A DNA stretch of 64,000 nt from assembly GCA_036497285.1 (NCBI GenBank), contig DASXJR010000007.1, positions 124,001 to 188,000 on the forward strand, in the 5' to 3' direction. A program made the position numbers and the translations under genes. The notes below the pieces were generated by a model. It was not told the DNA's origin and did not search any database. It saw only the letters and a program-made list of their open reading frames with translations. Every line of letters starts with the position of its first letter. Position 1 is the stretch's first letter. Shown piece after piece: positions 36,060-44,253 of the stretch. Origin of the DNA: RYN-133 sp036497285 (GTDB taxonomy: Bacteria > Actinomycetota > Actinomycetes > Mycobacteriales > Jatrophihabitantaceae).

Positions 36060-37211
36060 TCACACCATCCAGTTCGGCTGATAGGCGGGATCGGTGAGTC
36101 CCGGGCGGTCGAACCCGAAGGCGGAGACGTCCGAGGACGTCTCGCCCGTCGTCGCCAGGTCGGCCAGGATCCGGCCGAAGGTGGGCGCGAACTTGAAGCC
36201 GTGCGCTGCGCCCAGGCCGACGACGACCGAGGGATGTCCCGGCACGGGCGCGAGCACGAAGTCGCGGTCAGGCGTCAGCGTGTACTGGCAGCGCAGCGAC
36301 CGCACCGGCGGGCCGGAGCAGGGAAGGAGCGAGCCCACGAAGCTCGCCAGGCAATCCAGCATCTGGGGATCGGGGTCGGACGTGCGGTGGTCCGGATCGA
36401 CGACCGGCCCACCGCAGTCCTGCGCGGCCTTGATCGTGGGCTCGCCGTAGCAGGGGAACCCGTAGTACGACGGTTCGTCCATCCACAGCCACAGCGGCAT
36501 GTCCGCGAACCGCCCGGGGTCGTTCGGCTGGAAGTAGGTCGGTTGCTCGAGCGTGACCGTGAGCGGGATCGCGACGCCGAGTGGCGCGAGCACCTGGTTG
36601 GTCCAGGCATCGGCGCAGAGCACAACCCGGCGGCACGTGTACGAGGACCCCACGGTCTCGACGGTGAGGTGGGAGCCGTGATCCTCGACGCCTGTGACCG
36701 CTGTCGAGCCCAGCAACGTGGCGCCGTGCGCGATCGCGAGGCGTTGCATCGCAGCGGTGCCACGCGCCGCGGGGACGATCGCGCCGCGGGACTGGAACAG
36801 CCCACGTGTCCCGCGGGGTGGGTCGAACACCGGCCAGCGCCGCCGGATCTCCGCGACGTCGAGCTCCTCGAACTCGATGCCCACCTCTCGCATCGACCGC
36901 ATGTAGTCGAGGGGGGAGATGGCGCAGTCAGGAGGGAAGAGATCGAGACCCCCGACGACGGTGACGAGCCGCTCGCCCGACTCGTCCTCGAGGCGCGCCC
37001 AGTCGTCATACGCCCCGCAGGTGAGCCGCACATACGCAGGCGTGTGGTAGCTGTGCCGCAGGATCCGCGAGGTGTCGTGCGAGGCGCCGCGGCTGTGGCC
37101 GAGCTCGAACTGCTCCAGTCCGACGACGGAGTGACCGCGGGCGGCCAGGTGCCACGCCGCGGCTGAGCCGAGCGCACCCAGTCCGACGACGACGTAGTCG
37201 ACGTCAGCCAC
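36060..37211 (-). CDS. Sarcosine oxidase / N-methyl-amino-acid oxidase-like flavoprotein
   Basis: The protein has 383 residues; GTG 37211 overlaps the end of the Rieske gene. The FAD site is DYVVVGLGALGSAAAWHLAARGHSV, followed by LEQFELGHSRGASHDTSRI as in MSOX/MTOX. Cys308 in RCQYTLTPDRDF aligns with the covalent-FAD cysteine of monomeric sarcosine oxidase. These enzymes oxidise secondary or tertiary N-methyl amines to formaldehyde and peroxide. As the last gene of an operon starting with an Opp importer and a Rieske oxygenase, it probably performs a later demethylation. Confidence 0.9.
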   Translation of the reverse strand: MADVDYVVVGLGALGSAAAWHLAARGHSVVGLEQFELGHSRGASHDTSRILRHSYHTPAYVRLTCGAYDDWARLEDESGERLVTVVGGLDLFPPDCAISPLDYMRSMREVGIEFEELDVAEIRRRWPVFDPPRGTRGLFQSRGAIVPAARGTAAMQRLAIAHGATLLGSTAVTGVEDHGSHLTVETVGSSYTCRRVVLCADAWTNQVLAPLGVAIPLTVTLEQPTYFQPNDPGRFADMPLWLWMDEPSYYGFPCYGEPTIKAAQDCGGPVVDPDHRTSDPDPQMLDCLASFVGSLLPCSGPPVRSLRCQYTLTPDRDFVLAPVPGHPSVVVGLGAAHGFKFAPTFGRILADLATTGETSSDVSAFGFDRPGLTDPAYQPNWMV

Positions 37212-38304
37212 GCTCGAGCCTGGGCAGCAACCATCGCCGGATGTCGGCGGAGTCATCCTCCATCGGTGCGAACCAGCCGTGGGTGTGGGCGCGCGACGAC
37301 ATGCCGCGCTGCACCGACTCGCAGATCGCCCAGTCCTGGCGGTTGACCATGTCCCAGAAATCGCCCGCGTCGGACGGGTCGAACGATGCCGATCCGACCT
37401 CCGACGCCGCGAACAGCAACCTGCACTCGATCGCCGTCCGGTCGACGGCCAGAGGGCGCAACACGAAGGCAGCGACGTGATCGGCCGAGCAGGACAGCAA
37501 GAGGTTGGGGTAGACGAGCTCGCCCTTGTGCCGCACCCGCTCCTCGTCCGTGAGTCCGGGGAGTGCGGGGCGGTCAGTGGTGCCGGACATCGTGTACGTC
37601 CAGGCGCCCTCGCGGTGCGCGATGCCGGCGTCCCAGTCCAGCTCGCGTCCGCCCCCCGCGAATGACGGCACCAGTCGCGACAGCTCCGGGTGCACCGCTC
37701 CGCAGTGATAGCACTCGTTGTAGTTCTCGGCGATGACCTTCCAGTTCGCCGCGACGTCGTAGGACATCGTCAGCCCGGTCGCCAACGACGACAGGTCGTA
37801 GTTGGCCAACGTGCTGGCGGCCCGTCCCACCGCGTCGGAGAGAGGACCGGCCTGCGCCGGCGTCGGGTGCACGAAGACGAATCCGCCCCACTGCGCGACA
37901 CCGACCGGATGCAGGTGGAAGTCCGACGCCTCCACTTCACCGTCCTCGGTGTGCGGCGCGCGCAGCAACGTGCCGTCGAGGGCGTAGGTCCAGGAGTGGT
38001 ACGGGCACCGGACCGACTTCACCGCACACATCTGCAGTGCCGCCCCCGCAGGCGTGGGGAAGAGCTGCGAACCGCGGTGGCGGCAGACGTTGTAGGACGC
38101 GTGCAGTACGCCGTCCGGGTCGGAGGCGACAAACAGCGACTCGCCGAGCACCTCGACGACCGCCACCCGCTCGGGGTCGTCGAGGCCGAGGTCGCTTCGG
38201 CGGCCGACACACGTCCACTCGCGGAAGAGCACGCGCTCCCGCTCGTGCTGCCACGCTGACGCGTCGACGTACATCTCCCGCGGCAGCGCCGCCTGCAACG
38301 TCAC
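37204..38304 (-). CDS. Rieske mononuclear non-haem iron oxygenase, betaine/carnitine/choline monooxygenase type
   Basis: The protein has 366 residues from GTG 38304, overlapping the upstream ATPase gene by 4 bp. The Rieske [2Fe-2S] ligands are Cys74-x-His76 (YNVCRHRGSQ) and Cys100-x-x-His103 (RCPYHSW). The catalytic iron site is in NWKVIAENYNECYHCGAVHP with His200 and His205. This ENYxECxHCxxxHP form is typical of glycine-betaine (GbcA), proline-betaine and carnitine (CntA) oxygenases, which oxidatively split or demethylate quaternary amines. The reductase partner is not encoded nearby. The substrate may therefore be a quaternary or N-methylated amine, as the next gene also suggests. Confidence 0.92.
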   Translation of the reverse strand: MTLQAALPREMYVDASAWQHERERVLFREWTCVGRRSDLGLDDPERVAVVEVLGESLFVASDPDGVLHASYNVCRHRGSQLFPTPAGAALQMCAVKSVRCPYHSWTYALDGTLLRAPHTEDGEVEASDFHLHPVGVAQWGGFVFVHPTPAQAGPLSDAVGRAASTLANYDLSSLATGLTMSYDVAANWKVIAENYNECYHCGAVHPELSRLVPSFAGGGRELDWDAGIAHREGAWTYTMSGTTDRPALPGLTDEERVRHKGELVYPNLLLSCSADHVAAFVLRPLAVDRTAIECRLLFAASEVGSASFDPSDAGDFWDMVNRQDWAICESVQRGMSSRAHTHGWFAPMEDDSADIRRWLLPRLERG

Positions 38305-39296
38305 GTCATCGCTCCGTCCCGGGCGGCTACGAGGTGACAGGCACACCGATGCCCATCGGGATCCGCGGGCAGCAGCGGCAGCGCGGTACCGCGACATGCG
38401 TCGGCCACCTCGTCCGCCGCTCCCGAGGCGAACCACTGGCACCGCGGATGGAACCGGCACCCGCGCGGGATCCGGGACGGGTCGGGGATCTCGCCGCGCA
38501 GCACGATCGGCTCCAGCCGCTCCATCTCAGGTATGACGGACAGCAGGGCCTGCGTGTACGGGTGCTTGGGTGCCGTCAGCACGTCTTCGGTCGGCCCGGT
38601 CTCCACGACACGGCCGAGGTACATGACCGCGATCCGGTCGGCTATGTTCCATGCCAGCCCGAGATCGTGCGTCACCACCAGCACACCGAGCCCGAACTGC
38701 TCGCGCAGCTTGAGCAGCAGCGCCAGGATCTCGCCGCGGATCGACGCGTCGAGGCTCGAGACCGGCTCGTCGGCTATCAGCAGCGACGGCTGCACCGCGA
38801 GTGCGCCGGCGATCAGGACGCGCTGGCGTTGACCGCCCGAGAGTTCGTGCGGGTAGCGGAGGAACAGCGTCTCGGGGGGGCGCAGCCCGGCCGACGCCAG
38901 AGCGGCGGCGACGAGTTCCGTCTCGCTCTTCCCCGACTTCGCGACCAGCTTGTGGACGCGCAGACCCTCGGCCACCGACTCGTACACGCTGTGCCGTGGG
39001 TTGAGTGCGCCCAGCGGGTCCTGCAGCACGAGCTGGACGTGGCGTCGGAGCGCCTTCAGGCCGCGCCCGGAGTGGTCGAGTGGCTTCCCGTTCCACAGCA
39101 CCGTGCCGCTCACCGGTCGCTCCAGGCCGATGAGCGTGCGCGCCAGCGTCGTCTTGCCGGACCCGGACTCCCCGACCAGGGCGACGACCTCGCCGGCCCC
39201 GACTGTGAGGTCGGCGCCGTCCAAGGCTCGCGCGACCCGGCCGGTGCGGGTCGAGAACTCCACGCGCACGCCGTGGGCCGACAACTCGGCGCTCAC
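38301..39296 (-). CDS. ABC transporter ATPase, OppF type
   Basis: The protein has 331 residues. Walker A GESGSGKTTLA, signature LSGGQRQR, Walker B LLIADEPVSSLD, switch VTHDLGLAW. The C-terminal oligopeptide domain is present (CRFHPRCQWF). It overlaps the upstream OppD gene and the downstream Rieske gene by 4 bp each, so transporter and catabolic enzyme are co-translated. Confidence 0.94.
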   Translation of the reverse strand: MSAELSAHGVRVEFSTRTGRVARALDGADLTVGAGEVVALVGESGSGKTTLARTLIGLERPVSGTVLWNGKPLDHSGRGLKALRRHVQLVLQDPLGALNPRHSVYESVAEGLRVHKLVAKSGKSETELVAAALASAGLRPPETLFLRYPHELSGGQRQRVLIAGALAVQPSLLIADEPVSSLDASIRGEILALLLKLREQFGLGVLVVTHDLGLAWNIADRIAVMYLGRVVETGPTEDVLTAPKHPYTQALLSVIPEMERLEPIVLRGEIPDPSRIPRGCRFHPRCQWFASGAADEVADACRGTALPLLPADPDGHRCACHLVAARDGAMT

Positions 39297-40303
39297 GAGC
39301 TGGCTCCTATCTCGTTTCGGACCGGAGTCTCGTCGGGCTCACCGATCCGCACGCAGGCAGCAGCTCTGCCCTCGCCGTACGGTGCGAGCTCGGGCTCGGC
39401 AGGGAGGCAGACCTTGGCGGCACGCGGGCATCGCGGGGCGAACGTGCACCCGCCAGGAAGATCCCACGGCAGCGGGGGGTCGCCCGGCAGCCCGGCTGGC
39501 GCGAACCTGGCGGCGGGGTCACCGACGCGCGGAAACGCCGAGGACAGCGCGTCGGAGTAGGGGTGAAGCGGTGCGGCGAAGATCTGCGCGGCCGGCCCCA
39601 GCTCGACAACGCGGCCGGCGTACATGACAGTGATCCGGTCGCAGACGTCGGCGAGCACGGACAGGTCATGGCTGATCATCATCATCCCGACGCCGCGCTC
39701 GCGGACGAGGCCGGACAGCACGGTGAGGACCTGCGCCTGGACCATGACGTCGAGCGCCGTGGTGGGCTCGTCCGCAACGACCAGCTGGGGATCGCAGGCG
39801 AGGGCCATCGCAATCATCACCCGCTGCTTCTGACCACCGGAGAGCTGGTGCGGATAGGCCTTTGCGCGCGCCGGGTCGAGGCCGACCTGCTCGAGCAGCT
39901 TGCCGACCCGCGAGCGCACCTGCCCGTCCTTGAGCTCCGGCATGTGCACACGCATCGGCTCGCCGATCTGGGCACCGATCCGGTGTACCGGGTTCAGCGA
40001 GTGCAGAGCACCCTGGAACACGATCGAGGCACCGGCCCAACGAACCGCCCGAAGCTCACCCCAGCCCATGGTCAGGATGTCGCGTCCATCGAAGCGCACC
40101 TCGCCGGTAACCGTGGCGTTGGCCGGCTGCAACCGGAGGACAGTGCTGGCCAGGGTCGACTTGCCACACCCCGACTCCCCCGCCACGCCGACGATCTGGC
40201 CGCGTTCGACCGTCAGGTCGACACCGCGCACGGCCGGCAGCGGACCATCGTCGGTCGTGTAGGTGACCTTCAGGTCGTGGAGGGACAGAAGTGAATCGCT
40301 CAT
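39293..40303 (-). CDS. ABC transporter ATPase, OppD type
   Basis: The protein has 336 residues from ATG 40303 behind AAGGAGA. Walker A GESGCGKSTLA, signature LSGGQKQR, Walker B LVVADEPTTALD, switch ISHDLSVL and C-terminal CTFAPRCPRAAKVC are visible. A 100-bp gap with a small hairpin separates it from the permease gene upstream, the only notable gap in the operon. Confidence 0.94.
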   Translation of the reverse strand: MSDSLLSLHDLKVTYTTDDGPLPAVRGVDLTVERGQIVGVAGESGCGKSTLASTVLRLQPANATVTGEVRFDGRDILTMGWGELRAVRWAGASIVFQGALHSLNPVHRIGAQIGEPMRVHMPELKDGQVRSRVGKLLEQVGLDPARAKAYPHQLSGGQKQRVMIAMALACDPQLVVADEPTTALDVMVQAQVLTVLSGLVRERGVGMMMISHDLSVLADVCDRITVMYAGRVVELGPAAQIFAAPLHPYSDALSSAFPRVGDPAARFAPAGLPGDPPLPWDLPGGCTFAPRCPRAAKVCLPAEPELAPYGEGRAAACVRIGEPDETPVRNEIGASS

Positions 40304-40354
40304 CGAGTCTCCTTGGGACCGCTCGCTTCGCTCGGGTCCGGCGTCGACTCGAAC

Positions 40355-40369
40355 TGCGCCTTCGGCGCA
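40355..40369. repeat. Small hairpin in the permease-ATPase gap
   Basis: TGCGCC-TTC-GGCGCA is a perfect 6-bp stem with a 3-nt loop. It is in a 100-bp gap that also holds a direct repeat CGCTCG-CTT-CGCTCG (about 40320-40335). It may tune expression of ATPases relative to permeases, or mark a small repeat insertion. Confidence 0.35.
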
Positions 40370-40403
40370 GGAATCACACTGTTCGCTCCGCAATCGTCGC
40401 TCA

Positions 40404-41321
40404 TCAGCGGGCTCTCAACCGCGGGTTCAGGATCTCCTCGAGCGCCTGTCCGATCAGGGTGAACGCGAGCACCACGAGAACGACGCAGACGCCGGGCGGT
40501 ACGACGTACCACCAGCAGCCGGTGGTGATCGCGCCGGCATGGTAGGCACCGTCGAGCATGGTCCCCCACGAGGTGCGGGTCGGGTCGCCGAGCCCGAGGA
40601 AGCTCAGTGTCGTCTCCGAGAGGATGGCGATCGCCACGGTCAGCGTGGTGTTGGCGAATACCATCGGCATCACGTTGGGCAGCACGTGCTTCGACATCTG
40701 GTGCCAGCGCCCGGCGCCGATCGCCCGGGCCCGATCGATATAGGCGCGTTCCTTGATCGACAGCGTCTGGCTGCGGATCAGCAATGCGGTGCCCGGCCAT
40801 GACGTCACGCCGATCACGATCACGATGTTGAACAGACCGGGGCCGAGGACCGAAGCCAGCACGATCGCCAACGGGAGGAACGGGATCACGAGGAACCACT
40901 CGGTCAGCCGGAAGGTGATCCGGCCGACCCAGCCCCCGAAGTAGCCCGAGACCAGACCGAGGACGGTCCCGAGCACCATGGAGATCAGCGTGGCCACGAT
41001 TCCCACGAACAGCGAGATCCGAGCTCCCCAGATCAGCAGCGTGAGCACCGAGCGGCCGTTCTCGTCGGTGCCGAGCCAGTACCGCGATGAGGGCGGACCG
41101 AGCAGCGGCCCGTTGGCCTTGGTGACGTCGAGCCCGTTCGAGCTCGACAGGATCGGCGCCGCGAGGGCGACGATCACGAAGAACATGAGGACGCCGAGCC
41201 CGAGCATGCCGCTTCGGCGTTGCCGGAACTGCTTCCAGACCCGTTTCCACGCCGCGAGCCGGCGCTGTCGGGTGAGCTGACGTGCGGACTGGGCGTTGAC
41301 GGCTTTGACGGTCTGGGTCAT
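40404..41321 (-). CDS. ABC transporter permease, OppC type
   Basis: The protein has 305 residues from ATG 41321. The N-terminal cytoplasmic segment (WKRVWKQFRQRRSGMLGL) is followed by the first helix, then YWLGTDENGRSVLTLLIWGARISL and four or five further helices. The coupling loop is RSQTLSIKERAYIDRARAIG. It ends GQALEEILNPRLRAR as usual for OppC. It overlaps the OppB gene by 4 bp. Confidence 0.94.
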   Translation of the reverse strand: MTQTVKAVNAQSARQLTRQRRLAAWKRVWKQFRQRRSGMLGLGVLMFFVIVALAAPILSSSNGLDVTKANGPLLGPPSSRYWLGTDENGRSVLTLLIWGARISLFVGIVATLISMVLGTVLGLVSGYFGGWVGRITFRLTEWFLVIPFLPLAIVLASVLGPGLFNIVIVIGVTSWPGTALLIRSQTLSIKERAYIDRARAIGAGRWHQMSKHVLPNVMPMVFANTTLTVAIAILSETTLSFLGLGDPTRTSWGTMLDGAYHAGAITTGCWWYVVPPGVCVVLVVLAFTLIGQALEEILNPRLRAR

Positions 41322-42370
41322 GTGCGCACCCTCGGGTCGATCCAGCCGTAGATCAGGTTGGCGCACAGGTTGGCGACGATCACGCCGGCACTGGCCACCA
41401 GGAAGGTACCCTGCAGGACCCAGAAGTCCGGGACGCCGATGGCGTTGGTGGCGAGCAAGCCGAGCCCCGGGATGGAGAAGACGGTCTCGACCGTGATGGC
41501 GCCGCCGACCACGAACCCGATGTTGAGGGCGATGATCGTGGTCGTGGGCAGCATCGCGTTGCGCACGGCGTGCCGGTTGCGCACCTGGATGTCGCGCAGC
41601 CCCTTGGCCCGCGCCGTCTGCAGATAGTCCTCACCGAGCTCGTCGAGCAGCGAGCTACGCATGATCAGCGAGAAGTCCGCGAGATAGGCCAACGTCAACG
41701 TCGTCACCGGCAACGCAAGGTGCCACATCGTGTCCAGGACGCCGTGCAGCGAGTTGGGATCGACGTCCGGGCTGTGCAAGCCGCCCGTGGGGAACAGGCC
41801 GGGGATGAACCAGAAGCCGACGCCGAGCGCTGCGATCAGCAGGAGGCCGAGCCACCACTCCGGCATCGCGTACAGGGTCAATGAGCTACCGGTGGTGATC
41901 CGGTCGAACAAGCCGCCTCGCCGCCATGCGCCGCGGATCCCGAGGTAGACGCCGATCACCGTGGCCAAGATCGTCGAGGAGCCGACAAGCAAGAGAGTCG
42001 GCCAGAGGGCGTGGAGGATCAGTGTCGAGACCGGCTCGTGGTATTCGACCGAGATGCCCAGCTGACCGGTGAACGTGTTGTGAAGGAATGTCAGGAACTG
42101 CCGTGGGATCGACTCGCCGAGGGCGTAGGTCTTGTTGAACGCCTCGACCTGGGCCGGGGTGCTCAACCGGCCGCGTCCGAGCGTTCGCGCCGGGTCTCCG
42201 GGCAGCACCCGGAACAGGAAGAAGTTCACCACCAGCATGAAGAAGAAGCTGCCGATCGACCCGAGCACCTTGAAACCGACGTACGACGCGTATCCGCGTC
42301 TACGGGGCTGACCACCCTCGGCCGCCGCCTCGGCCTCGGCCAGCCCCGTGTCTGCTGCGGGAACGCTCAT
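41318..42370 (-). CDS. ABC transporter permease, OppB type
   Basis: The protein has 350 residues from ATG 42370. A 35-residue cytoplasmic extension is followed by a helix (SIGSFFFMLVVNFFLFRVLP) and a long external loop starting GDPARTLGRGRLSTPAQVEA. Coupling loop patterns are MRSSLLDELGEDYLQTARAKG and VRNRHAVRNAMLPTTT. It overlaps both the binding-protein and OppC genes by 4 bp. Confidence 0.94.
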   Translation of the reverse strand: MSVPAADTGLAEAEAAAEGGQPRRRGYASYVGFKVLGSIGSFFFMLVVNFFLFRVLPGDPARTLGRGRLSTPAQVEAFNKTYALGESIPRQFLTFLHNTFTGQLGISVEYHEPVSTLILHALWPTLLLVGSSTILATVIGVYLGIRGAWRRGGLFDRITTGSSLTLYAMPEWWLGLLLIAALGVGFWFIPGLFPTGGLHSPDVDPNSLHGVLDTMWHLALPVTTLTLAYLADFSLIMRSSLLDELGEDYLQTARAKGLRDIQVRNRHAVRNAMLPTTTIIALNIGFVVGGAITVETVFSIPGLGLLATNAIGVPDFWVLQGTFLVASAGVIVANLCANLIYGWIDPRVRT

Positions 42371-44253
42371 TCGCGGTCTCCGGCAGTGGCCCGCCGGCGC
42401 ATCAGCATCACACCGAGCACGGCCAGCACGGCGGCGACCACCACGGCGCCACCGACCGTGAACGCCACGCTGATCGAGCTGGACGAGCCACCCTTCGTAG
42501 CGGCAACAGCCCCGTGGAGCTTCCCGCCACCGGTGGCGGAGTGACAGTTGCCGGCTTCGGATGCAGGCTTGATGTGGATGTAGTTGTAGACGCCGTACTG
42601 CTCGAGCCACACGCCGCCCGGGTTAGGCTGCGCCACGAAGCAGGCGAAGTGGTCGCTGCGCACGGCCTCTCCGGTCGCGTCGTACGCCGTGACCAGGTAG
42701 GGCGACTGCTGGTACAGGATCTGCTGCATGTTTTTGACCTCGGCCTCGCGCTTGGCCTGGTCGGTCTGCACGTGCTGCTCGCGGTAGAGCGTGTCGTACT
42801 GCTTGTTGCAGAACCATGAGTCGGACCAGTTGCCGCGCTGGCCGCAGGTCAAGTAGCTGAGCATGTTGTCGGGGTCGGGCTCGACGAACCAGCCCCAGTA
42901 AAACGCGTCGAAATTGCCCTTGAGGATGATGTCGGTCAGCTGGTTGGAGCTGGGGGTCGACACCTGCGACTTGATCCCGAGCTGGCTCAGCCACGACTTG
43001 AAGTAGTCCATGGCGTTTATCGACGTCGGCGAGTCGGAGCGCGCGTCCAGTCGTAGGGTGCCGATGGGTTTGCCGCCCGGCATCGTCCGTAGGCCGTCGG
43101 GCCCCTTCTTGTAGCCCGCCGCGTCAAGCAGCTGTCCCGCTTTGGCCAGGTCGAAGGTCATCTTCTGGCCGGCCGGCGGCTCCCAGTGGTACTTCGTGTA
43201 CGACGGCGGGACGATCGTCGTCCCCGGGAGGCCGGCTCCCTGGTAGACCTTCTGGATCAGCTGCGGCAGGTTCAGCGCGTAGCCGAGCGCGTGCCGGAAC
43301 TTGGGGTCGAGCATCGCCGGGTTGGGGTTGCCGATCGGCTTGCCGGTCTTGAGGTCCACCGAGCCGGTGTTGAAGGCGATCTCCTCGAATCCGGGCGAGT
43401 TGCCGTTGTGGGCAGTGACGCCCGGCTGGCTCTGCAGGTGCTTGACCTCGAGCGCGGTGATGCCCTCGACGAAATCGACCTCGCCCTTGAGCATTGCCTG
43501 GATGGCCGAGTCGTCGTTCTTGTAGAACTGGAAGATCACCTCGTCGACATGTGGGCGGCCGCCCCAGTAGTCGGGGTTGGCCTCGAACTTGAACGTGTCG
43601 CCGTTGGCTGTGCCCTCGACCAGCCGGAACGGCCCTTCGCCCACCACCGGTTGGCCGTTGCTCGGCGCAGCGGAGTAGGTCTTGACGTCGGCCTCGGTGA
43701 CGTGCTTCCAGACGTGCTCGGGGACGATCGGGATCGGCAGCAGCGGCAGCGTGGCGCTCGGCTGCTTCAGCTTCATCACCACCGTCGTCGCGTTCGGCGC
43801 GGTGATCTCGGTGACGCCGTTCAGGTAGGAGATCCACGACGCCTGCTCGGTCTTGCCGTGGAGGACCCGGTTGAAGGTGTAGGCGACATCGTTCGCGGTG
43901 AGCGGGACCCCGTCGGAGAACTTCACTCCCTTGCGGACCGTGAACGTCCACGTCTTGCCGTCCGAGGACGTCGTCCACTTCGTGGCCAGGTCGGGCTCCG
44001 GCGACATGTCGGTCATCGAGTAGCCGACGAGGTAGTCGTAGGTCAGGCCCCACATCTCGTACGACGGCGACTGGATGCCGACGAACGGGTTGAGCGAGTC
44101 CACACTCTCGCCGAGCATGGCGACGTGGAAGACCACCTTGGTCTTGGCGGACGCCGGGGCGCCGAGAGCAAGGGCCGGGGTCAGGCTCGCCAGCAGCAAC
44201 CCGACAACGACGAGGAGCCGTCCGGCGGTACGGTGACCGCCGTGCCCAGTCAC
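42367..44253 (-). CDS. ABC transporter substrate-binding protein with C-terminal membrane anchor (SBP family 5)
   Basis: The protein has 628 residues from GTG 44253. A Sec signal (RLLVVVGLLLASLTPALALGAPASA) lacks a lipobox cysteine. Family-5 patterns: SLNPFVGIQSPSYEMWGLTYDYL, VRKGVKFSDGVPLTANDVAYTF and DPKFRHALGYALNLPQLI. After a Ser-rich spacer, the C-terminus has a membrane helix (VGGAVVVAAVLAVLGVMLM) and a basic tail RRRATAGDRE. The protein is therefore tethered by a C-terminal helix instead of a lipid. Its start overlaps the start of the divergent S9 peptidase gene. First gene of the transporter-Rieske operon. Confidence 0.93.
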   Translation of the reverse strand: MTGHGGHRTAGRLLVVVGLLLASLTPALALGAPASAKTKVVFHVAMLGESVDSLNPFVGIQSPSYEMWGLTYDYLVGYSMTDMSPEPDLATKWTTSSDGKTWTFTVRKGVKFSDGVPLTANDVAYTFNRVLHGKTEQASWISYLNGVTEITAPNATTVVMKLKQPSATLPLLPIPIVPEHVWKHVTEADVKTYSAAPSNGQPVVGEGPFRLVEGTANGDTFKFEANPDYWGGRPHVDEVIFQFYKNDDSAIQAMLKGEVDFVEGITALEVKHLQSQPGVTAHNGNSPGFEEIAFNTGSVDLKTGKPIGNPNPAMLDPKFRHALGYALNLPQLIQKVYQGAGLPGTTIVPPSYTKYHWEPPAGQKMTFDLAKAGQLLDAAGYKKGPDGLRTMPGGKPIGTLRLDARSDSPTSINAMDYFKSWLSQLGIKSQVSTPSSNQLTDIILKGNFDAFYWGWFVEPDPDNMLSYLTCGQRGNWSDSWFCNKQYDTLYREQHVQTDQAKREAEVKNMQQILYQQSPYLVTAYDATGEAVRSDHFACFVAQPNPGGVWLEQYGVYNYIHIKPASEAGNCHSATGGGKLHGAVAATKGGSSSSISVAFTVGGAVVVAAVLAVLGVMLMRRRATAGDRE

